Below are positions 59,240-64,000 of a stretch of 64,000 nt of DNA, piece by piece. A program made the translations under genes and the position numbers. This stretch comes from CAVUMR01 sp963742715 (lineage in GTDB: Bacteria; Actinomycetota; Actinomycetes; Mycobacteriales; Micromonosporaceae), in NCBI GenBank assembly GCA_963742715.1, contig CAVUMR010000002.1, positions 1,302,001 through 1,366,000 of the forward strand. The letters are read 5' to 3'. How positions within the stretch are numbered: position 1 is the stretch's first letter; the number at the start of each line of letters is the position of its first letter. Under the pieces are notes generated by a model, which worked only from the letters and a program-made list of their open reading frames with translations, had not been told where the DNA came from and made no database searches.

Positions 59240-59297
59240 GATGATCCTCCTTGAGTGGGGTCCTGGCCGGTCCATCCATGGGCCCGGTCAGCGGTTC

Positions 59298-59324
59298 TAT
59301 CGGTAGGGGATCGAACCGGCTGAG
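59298..59324 (-). promoter_or_regulatory. FliA-type promoter of fliC
   Basis: On the minus strand, CTCA (59324-59321), 16 nt, then ACCGATA (59304-59298), about 59 bp before the fliC ATG. Predicted leader of about 50 nt with several GGA triplets. The -35 overlaps the hairpin that follows fliA. Confidence 0.78.
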
Positions 59325-59337
59325 GGTTCCCAGCCGG
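59316..59337 (-). terminator. Possible terminator hairpin of fliA
   Basis: CCGGCTG (59316-59322) pairs with CAGCCGG (59331-59337) around an 8-nt loop, 13 bp after the fliA stop. It is short and has no T-run. It overlaps the -35 element of the fliC promoter. Confidence 0.4.
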
Positions 59338-59349
59338 AGACTGTGGCGG

Positions 59350-60210
59350 TCAGGCGGTACGCCGGACCGGCATTCCGGTGGGGTCGGTCATGGCGAGCCG
59401 GCTGTGCAGGTCGCCCTGTGCGGCGAGCTGCGCGTAGTACGCCTCGCGCCGGCGGGCCACGCAGCCGACCGGTCGCGCCGGTGCGTCCACCAGCCCGGGA
59501 TCGAGCTGTGAGTTGAGCCCGTCGCGGAGCAGCAGCAGTGCCTCGGCGCGCAACTGGGAGACCCGGGACTCGGTGACCCCCAGCTCGGCGGCGATATCGG
59601 CCATCGGCTGCTCTTCGAAGAAGTACTTGCTGACCACCGTGCGCAGCCGCTCCGGCAGCGCCTCGACCGCGTGCCGCAGGTACCCGATGCGCTCACGGCG
59701 TACCAGCAGCTCCTCCGGGCCGGGGGACCGCTCGGCCACCAGGTCCTCGGCGGTACCGGTGGCGAAGCCGTGCAGGCTCAGTACCACCGCGCGCTGTACG
59801 TCCTCGGCGACCGCTTCCAGGTCCCCGACTCCGACGCCCAGTGCCTCGGCCAGTTCCACATTGGTCGGAGTACGACCCAGTGCGGCGGTCAGCTGCTGTT
59901 GGGCGACATCGAACCTGCGCGCCTTGCTGCGTACGGACCGGCTGGCCCAGTCCAGGCCGCGCAGCTCGTCGAGCAGCGCGCCACGGATGCGGGAGGCCGA
60001 GAATCGCCCGAACGGGATGCCCCGGGACGGGTCGAACGCCTGCGCGGCGGTGACCAGCGCGGCCATGCCGGCCGAGGACAGGTCGTCACGGTTCACGTGA
60101 GATGGGACACGACCGAGAATCTCGCGAACGAGGTTGCCGACCAAGGGGAGGTGGGTCCGGACCAGGTTCTCTACCGCTGACGCGGTCGGGATCGCGGCGT
60201 AGCTTCTCAC
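59350..60210 (-). CDS. fliA: Flagellar sigma factor FliA (sigma-28 family)
   Basis: Protein of 286 aa from GTG at 60210, with AGGAG ahead of it; the open frame continues 60 codons upstream without conserved sequence. Sigma region 2 (LPLVGNLVREILGRV, FSASRIRGALLDELRGLDWASRSVRSKARR), region 3 (LTAALGRTPTNVELAEALGV) and region 4 (MADIAAELGVTESRVSQLRAEAL) match the FliA/SigD/WhiG group. It should read the six CTCA-N16-(A/G)CCGAT promoters found here. Its own upstream region lacks that motif. A sporulation WhiG is the main alternative, but the position beside fliC favours FliA. Confidence 0.9.
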   Translation of the reverse strand: MRSYAAIPTASAVENLVRTHLPLVGNLVREILGRVPSHVNRDDLSSAGMAALVTAAQAFDPSRGIPFGRFSASRIRGALLDELRGLDWASRSVRSKARRFDVAQQQLTAALGRTPTNVELAEALGVGVGDLEAVAEDVQRAVVLSLHGFATGTAEDLVAERSPGPEELLVRRERIGYLRHAVEALPERLRTVVSKYFFEEQPMADIAAELGVTESRVSQLRAEALLLLRDGLNSQLDPGLVDAPARPVGCVARRREAYYAQLAAQGDLHSRLAMTDPTGMPVRRTA

Positions 60211-60470
60211 GGCGGCTCCTATGCAGATGGCGCCGGCACGTCGCCGGTCAAGGAGGAGCCTCTGGGTCGTGCGGTGCAGTGCTCGGTTACGTATTGGTGC
60301 AAGACGGTTGCAGAGCGTGCCCGCAGACAGGCGCGCAATAGGTACCGCGGACGCGTAGCCACGCCGGGTTGGTCGGCCGGAACTCCTCAACCGGGCCCTG
60401 GAAGTACCGATGCGCCCTCCATCGGGTGCGCTGCAAGGGCGCGGCCGGCGGCTATCGAAAGGCGGGCCAG
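60211..60470. promoter_or_regulatory. Divergent control region between fliA and flgN
   Basis: This 260-bp gap has no gene. On the plus side it contains the FliA-type promoter of flgN (60386-60412). On the minus side no FliA-type motif was found before fliA, so fliA probably uses another sigma factor or an activator. No clear activator site was recognised by eye. Confidence 0.6.
60386..60412 (+). promoter_or_regulatory. FliA-type promoter of the flgN-csrA operon
   Basis: CTCA (60386-60389), 16 nt, then ACCGATG (60406-60412), about 58 bp before the flgN ATG. It is the only plus-strand member of the set and supports the ATG at 60471 rather than the start of the longer open frame at 60369. Confidence 0.75.
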
Positions 60471-60953
60471 ATGGCCTTCGCTGATCTCGCGAGCATCCTG
60501 TGGCGTGAACGGGAGATGCTCGAGCTGCTTGTCTTCAAGCTCGAAGAGGAACAGTTGCTGCTCCGTGGCGGCGTGGTGCGCTGGCTCAGCCAGGCCACCC
60601 GCGAGGTGGAACTGGTACTCGAACAGGTGCAACAGGTCGAACTGCTGCGGGCGATAGCGACCGATGCCGCCGCGGCCGAAATCGGGCTCGCCGCCGGCCC
60701 GAGCCTGACCAACCTGATCGACGCGGCCGACGAGCCGTGGGCGGACATCCTCCGCCAGCACCGCACCGCGTTTCTCTCGCTCACCGCTGAGATCAGCCGG
60801 TTGGCCGAGGCGAACCGGCAGCTGCTCTCCGTCGGCCAGCGTGCGGTCCGTCAGGCCATGACCTTCGCCGCCGGCCCACTGGAGACGTACGGACGAGGTG
60901 GCGGCGCGGTCGTCGCCAGCGTCGGTGCCCGACTTATAGACGAGGCAAGCTGA
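60471..60953 (+). CDS. flgN: FlgN-type export chaperone
   Basis: Protein of 160 aa from ATG at 60471. It is helical, with LASILWREREMLELLVFKLEEEQLLLRGG at the N terminus, a pattern found in FlgN, the chaperone for the hook-filament junction proteins. It lies directly before flgK and flgL, its expected clients, and overlaps flgK by one base. Sequence conservation in this family is low, so the call depends partly on context. Confidence 0.8.
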   Translation: MAFADLASILWREREMLELLVFKLEEEQLLLRGGVVRWLSQATREVELVLEQVQQVELLRAIATDAAAAEIGLAAGPSLTNLIDAADEPWADILRQHRTAFLSLTAEISRLAEANRQLLSVGQRAVRQAMTFAAGPLETYGRGGGAVVASVGARLIDEAS

Positions 60954-62356
60954 TGTCCGGAAGCTTCAACGGTTTGTCGGTGGCGCTGTCCGCGCTGTAC
61001 GCCCAACGCCAGGGCCTGGAAGTAACCGGCCAGAACATCGCGAACGTGAACACCGAGGGCTACACCCGGCAGCGGGCCGAGCTCAGGTCGGTCGGCAGCG
61101 GTAGCCAGCCGGCGCTGTTCTCCCACACCCCGGCCGTCGGCAACGGGGTGACCGTCGCCGACGTCACCCGGGTACGGGACGCACTGGTCGAGTCGCGGGT
61201 ACAGACCGAGCACGCGCAGGGCACCTACCTGATCAGCCAGAAGCAGCTGTACGACCAGGTCGAGCCGCTGTTCCACGAGCCGAGCGACAGCGGACTGCAG
61301 GCGCAGCTCGGTGAGTTCTGGTCCGGCTGGCACGATCTCGCCAACAATCCCGGCGACCTGTCCATCCGTACCCAGGTGCTCCGCCAGGGTGCCGCGGTGG
61401 CCGACACGCTGCGGGCCGCGAACACCGGGCTGGGCACGATCTGGCAGGCCGGCCGCGACAACCTGACCGGGCTGACCGCGGAGGTCAACGCCGCGGCGCA
61501 GGAGGTGGCGAACCTCAACCGCTCGATCGTCCGGGCCACCCAGGCCGGGGTACCGGCAAACGACCTGTCCGACCAGCGGGACCGGCTGGTGCTGCAGTTG
61601 TCCGAGCTCGCCGGTGCCACCTCGACCAGCCGCGAGGACGGCAGCGTGGACGTGTTCCTGTCCGGCTCCACGCTGGTGTCCGGCGGAAACGTCCGGCCGC
61701 TGGAGGTGACCGGTGCGAGTCGCCTCGCCGACCAGGCCGCCGACCCGGTCACGCTGCGCTTCGCGGACAACGGCACCCCCGCGGCGGCGTCCGCCGGCCA
61801 GCTCGGCGCGATCACGGACGCGCTGGCCCGGACCCTGCCGGCGTACGCCGGACAGCTCGACTCGGTCGCGGCCAGCCTGGCCGCCGCCGTCAACACCGCC
61901 CACGCCGCCGGTTTCGACCGGTCCGGTGCTCCTGGCGGCGCGTTCTTCACCGGTACCACCGCCGCGACGCTCACGGTGGCGATCACCGATCCGGCCGCGT
62001 TGGCCGCGTCCGGCACCCAGAGCCACAACCCGGACGGAACGGTCACCGGCAACGTGGACGGCGGGAACGCCGAGGCGCTCGCCCTGCTCTCGACCAAGGC
62101 CGGCGGACCGGACATCACCTACCGCAAGTTGATCGCGGATCTCGGCGGCGCCGCGCACGCGGCGAACCAGCGGGTGGCCATCCAGTCCGCGCTCACCGCA
62201 GAGGTCGACAACGCCAGGTCCTCCGTGTCCGGAGTGAGCCTGGATGAGGAGATGACCAACATGCTCTCGTACCAACGCGCCTATCAGGCGGCGGCCAAGT
62301 TGATGACCGCGATGGATTCGATGCTCGACACCCTGATCAACCGAACCGGATTGTAG
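60953..62356 (+). CDS. flgK: Hook-filament junction protein FlgK
   Basis: Protein of 467 aa from the ATG at 60953 that overlaps the flgN stop. N-terminal signature LSALYAQRQGLEVTGQNIANVNTEGYTRQRAEL and C-terminal SGVSLDEEMTNMLSYQRAYQAAAKLMTAMDSMLDTLIN are diagnostic. It is somewhat short for FlgK but complete. It joins hook to filament along with FlgL. Confidence 0.95.
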   Translation: MSGSFNGLSVALSALYAQRQGLEVTGQNIANVNTEGYTRQRAELRSVGSGSQPALFSHTPAVGNGVTVADVTRVRDALVESRVQTEHAQGTYLISQKQLYDQVEPLFHEPSDSGLQAQLGEFWSGWHDLANNPGDLSIRTQVLRQGAAVADTLRAANTGLGTIWQAGRDNLTGLTAEVNAAAQEVANLNRSIVRATQAGVPANDLSDQRDRLVLQLSELAGATSTSREDGSVDVFLSGSTLVSGGNVRPLEVTGASRLADQAADPVTLRFADNGTPAAASAGQLGAITDALARTLPAYAGQLDSVAASLAAAVNTAHAAGFDRSGAPGGAFFTGTTAATLTVAITDPAALAASGTQSHNPDGTVTGNVDGGNAEALALLSTKAGGPDITYRKLIADLGGAAHAANQRVAIQSALTAEVDNARSSVSGVSLDEEMTNMLSYQRAYQAAAKLMTAMDSMLDTLINRTGL

Positions 62357-62365
62357 GGCTGAGAA

Positions 62366-63259
62366 ATGATGATCTCTTCCCGCGTAACCGAGCGGGCGTT
62401 GGCCGGCACCATGCAACTGGGGTTGCAGGCCAACATGTCCCGCATGGGCGAGCTGCAGCGGCAGTTGTCCAGCGGCAAGGCGATCGCCCGGCCGTCCGAC
62501 TCGCCGACCGGGGTGCTCACCGCCATGCAGTTGCGTGGCCAGGTCCGCTCCTACGAGCAGTACTCCAGCAGCGCCACCGACGGGTTGGCCCGGCTGGGGC
62601 TCGCGGAGACCACGCTGTCCAACACGCTCGACCAGGTACGCCGGGTACGTGAGCTCACACTCACCGGCATGTCCAGCCCGACGTCGGGCAGCCCGGTAGC
62701 CCGGGAGGCGCTCGCCGCCGAGGTGGACGGCATCGGCAAGTCACTGGTCGGGCTGGCCAACACCCGTTATCTGGACCGGCCGGTGTTCGGCGGTACCACC
62801 GCCGGTCCGGCCGCGTACAACAGCGTCGGCGGTTACGTCGGCGACGCGGGATCGGTGAACCGTACGGTCGGCGACGGCACCCGGGTACGGGTGGACGTGA
62901 GCGGCGCCGAGACCTTCGGCACCGGTACCGACCAGTTGTTCGCGGTGCTCGGCTCGATCGGAGCGCACCTGCGCTCGGATCCCGCCGCGCTCGGCAACGA
63001 CCTGGCAAGTCTCGACCGGGCAGCTGCTCGGATTCAGACGCAATTGTCCGATGTGGGTGCCCGCTACGGTAGCCTCGAAGGTGCCCGGCAGACAGCCGAC
63101 GACCGGGTTCTTGAGCTGCAGGCTCAGCTGTCCGGGGTCGAAGACATCGACTTGCCGAAGACGATCACCGAGATTCAACTTCAGCAGGCGGCCTATCAGG
63201 CCGCTCTAGCGGTGACGGCAAAAGCCGTCCAGCCGTCACTCGTCGATTTCCTTCGATGA
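62366..63259 (+). CDS. flgL: Hook-filament junction protein FlgL
   Basis: Protein of 297 aa from ATG at 62366. The flagellin-like N terminus (ISSRVTERALAGTMQLGLQANMSRMGELQRQLSSGKAIARPSDSP) and C terminus (DLPKTITEIQLQQAAYQAALAVTAKAVQPSLVDFL) identify FlgL. It follows flgK by nine bases. The stop overlaps an upstream in-frame ATG of fliW. Confidence 0.95.
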   Translation: MMISSRVTERALAGTMQLGLQANMSRMGELQRQLSSGKAIARPSDSPTGVLTAMQLRGQVRSYEQYSSSATDGLARLGLAETTLSNTLDQVRRVRELTLTGMSSPTSGSPVAREALAAEVDGIGKSLVGLANTRYLDRPVFGGTTAGPAAYNSVGGYVGDAGSVNRTVGDGTRVRVDVSGAETFGTGTDQLFAVLGSIGAHLRSDPAALGNDLASLDRAAARIQTQLSDVGARYGSLEGARQTADDRVLELQAQLSGVEDIDLPKTITEIQLQQAAYQAALAVTAKAVQPSLVDFLR

Positions 63260-63276
63260 CCGAACCGGGGACTCTC

Positions 63277-63687
63277 ATGACTGCAATTGCCACTGAACTG
63301 CCGACCGTCACCTTCGCCATCCCGATGCCCGGCTTTTCCGGGAGTCGCCAATTCGTACTGGTCCGACTCGACGACGGCGGCGTGCTGTACTCGCTGAACT
63401 CTGTCGACGATCCGAAACTGCGGTTCCTGGTGATTCCGCCGATTCCGTTCTTCCCGGAGTACGTACCGGAGATCGACGACGAGACGGTGGCCGCGTTCGG
63501 CGCCGACGCCAAGGTCGACACCGGACAGCTGCTCGTCATGCTGGTCGTCACCCCGGGCGAGGGCCTGGCCGACGCGACCGCCAACCTGCTCGCTCCGATC
63601 GTGATCGACCAGCGCTCCCGCCAGGCCGTGCAGGTCATCCTCAGCGGCACCAACTTCCCGCTGCGGGCGCGACTGGTCAGCGAGTGA
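63277..63687 (+). CDS. fliW: Flagellar assembly factor FliW
   Basis: Protein of 136 aa from ATG at 63277 with GGGGA seven bases upstream; ATG at 63256, overlapping the flgL stop, would add seven residues. The FliW fold is seen in FAIPMPGFSGSRQFVLVRLDDGGVLYSLNSVDDPKLRFLVIPP and the C-terminal ANLLAPIVIDQRSRQAVQVIL. FliW binds flagellin and, when free, the CsrA protein encoded next, linking flagellin secretion to its translation. Confidence 0.93.
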   Translation: MTAIATELPTVTFAIPMPGFSGSRQFVLVRLDDGGVLYSLNSVDDPKLRFLVIPPIPFFPEYVPEIDDETVAAFGADAKVDTGQLLVMLVVTPGEGLADATANLLAPIVIDQRSRQAVQVILSGTNFPLRARLVSE

Positions 63688-63695
63688 GCCCGGTA

Positions 63696-63721
63696 CGGCC
63701 GGACCCGGCGTGGTCCGGCCG
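63696..63721 (+). promoter_or_regulatory. Hairpin and GGA-rich leader before csrA
   Basis: CGGCCGGAC (63696-63704) pairs with GTCCGGCCG (63713-63721) as a 9-bp stem. Directly after it comes GGGGAGGAGG, the csrA ribosome site, with two GGA triplets. The stem also exposes a GGA in its 5' arm. This arrangement fits autoregulation by CsrA, which binds GGA at ribosome sites, but is not proof. Confidence 0.45.
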
Positions 63722-63736
63722 GGGAGGAGGACGCTC

Positions 63737-63994
63737 GTGCTGGTGCTGACCCGGGCGGCAGGGGAGAGCCTGATGATCGGCAACGACGTCGTCGTGACCG
63801 TGCTGGAGGTCCGCGGCGACGTGGTGCGGGTGGGAATCGACGCCCCCCGCAGCATCCCGGTCCACCGCGAAGAGGTGTACCGCGAGCTCCAGCAGGCGAA
63901 CCAGGAGGCCGCGTCGCCCAGTGACAGCGCGGTGCGTGAGCTCACCCGGGCGGTCCGGAGTCGCTCCACGCCGGCCGAGTCCGGTACCAGCTGA
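63737..63994 (+). CDS. csrA: Translational regulator CsrA
   Basis: Protein of 85 aa from GTG at 63737 with ribosome site GGAGGAGG. The CsrA core is clear (LVLTRAAGESLMIGNDVVVTVLEVRGDVVRVGIDAPRSIPVHREEVYREL), with the RNA-binding L-x-L-T-R strand and the terminal V-H-R-E. It has about 20 extra polar residues at the C terminus, where FliW-contacting residues lie in other Gram-positives. It closes the operon at the window edge and is expected to repress fliC translation. Confidence 0.95.
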   Translation: MLVLTRAAGESLMIGNDVVVTVLEVRGDVVRVGIDAPRSIPVHREEVYRELQQANQEAASPSDSAVRELTRAVRSRSTPAESGTS

Positions 63995-64000
63995 CCATCC

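Noticed and set aside
60369..60470. Longer flgN start at 60369
   Set aside because: It would place the FliA-type promoter inside the gene and the extra 34 residues have no FlgN similarity.

Overview
This is a very GC-rich actinobacterial chromosome segment. Evidence for that is strong G/C bias at third codon positions, frequent GTG starts, many ATGA/GTGA start-stop overlaps, an ECF42-type sigma factor beside a DGPF protein, a DUF7455-like zinc protein and an NgcEFG-type sugar importer. A complete Gram-positive-style flagellar and chemotaxis cluster (no P- or L-ring genes) points to a motile actinomycete, most likely a motile-spore member of the Micromonosporaceae such as Actinoplanes or a relative. 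The genus is inference. No rRNA, tRNA, phage, insertion sequence or CRISPR array was seen.

Layout. 1-25 kb is mixed housekeeping and accessory content: a truncated serine hydrolase; an NfeD-SPFH membrane pair overlapping an ECF42-like sigma gene; a DGPF/YCII protein; a TrmH-type RNA methyltransferase; a class III aminotransferase; a GlcNAc/chitobiose island (BadF-type sugar kinase, RpiR regulator, SIS protein, NgcE-, NgcF- and NgcG-like importer); a 600-bp non-coding repeat field; an EamA exporter; a secreted HNH nuclease; an unlisted 59-aa membrane protein; an ABC-2 exporter; SDR, metallo-beta-lactamase-fold and DedA proteins; a membrane-anchored alkaline-phosphatase-superfamily protein; a topoisomerase IB; and two small proteins.

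25-64 kb is one chemotaxis/flagellum locus. Reading down the minus strand: fliA, then fliC, fliD, fliS and a small unknown gene; flgB-flgC-fliE-fliF-fliG-fliH-fliI-fliJ, a cell-wall hydrolase, fliK-flgD-flgE; flbD-motA-motB-fliL-fliM-fliN-fliO-fliP-fliQ-fliR-flhB; flhA, an FlhF-like gene, a small membrane protein, cheA-cheW-mcp-cheB-cheR, and two cheY-cheX pairs. On the plus strand, flgN-flgK-flgL-fliW-csrA diverges from fliA.

The main new observation is regulatory. Six transcription units of this locus (fliC, flgB, flbD, fliM, flhA, flgN) each carry the same bipartite motif, CTCA, exactly 16 nt, then (A/G)CCGAT(A/G). It resembles the GCCGATAA -10 of FliA/SigD/WhiG sigma factors but has CTCA rather than TAAA at -35. 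fliA lacks it, which suggests that fliA sits above these units. In front of fliM the -10 overlaps the first ATG, so the real fliM start must lie downstream and may be leaderless. Other unusual points: an FlhF homologue that has lost its GTPase motifs; FliM without the usual CheY-binding N terminus beside a FliY-like FliN with a degenerate CheC-type domain; duplicated CheY-CheX modules; and a NlpC/P60 plus transglycosylase protein with no signal peptide. All assignments come from reading the sequence; no database search was run.
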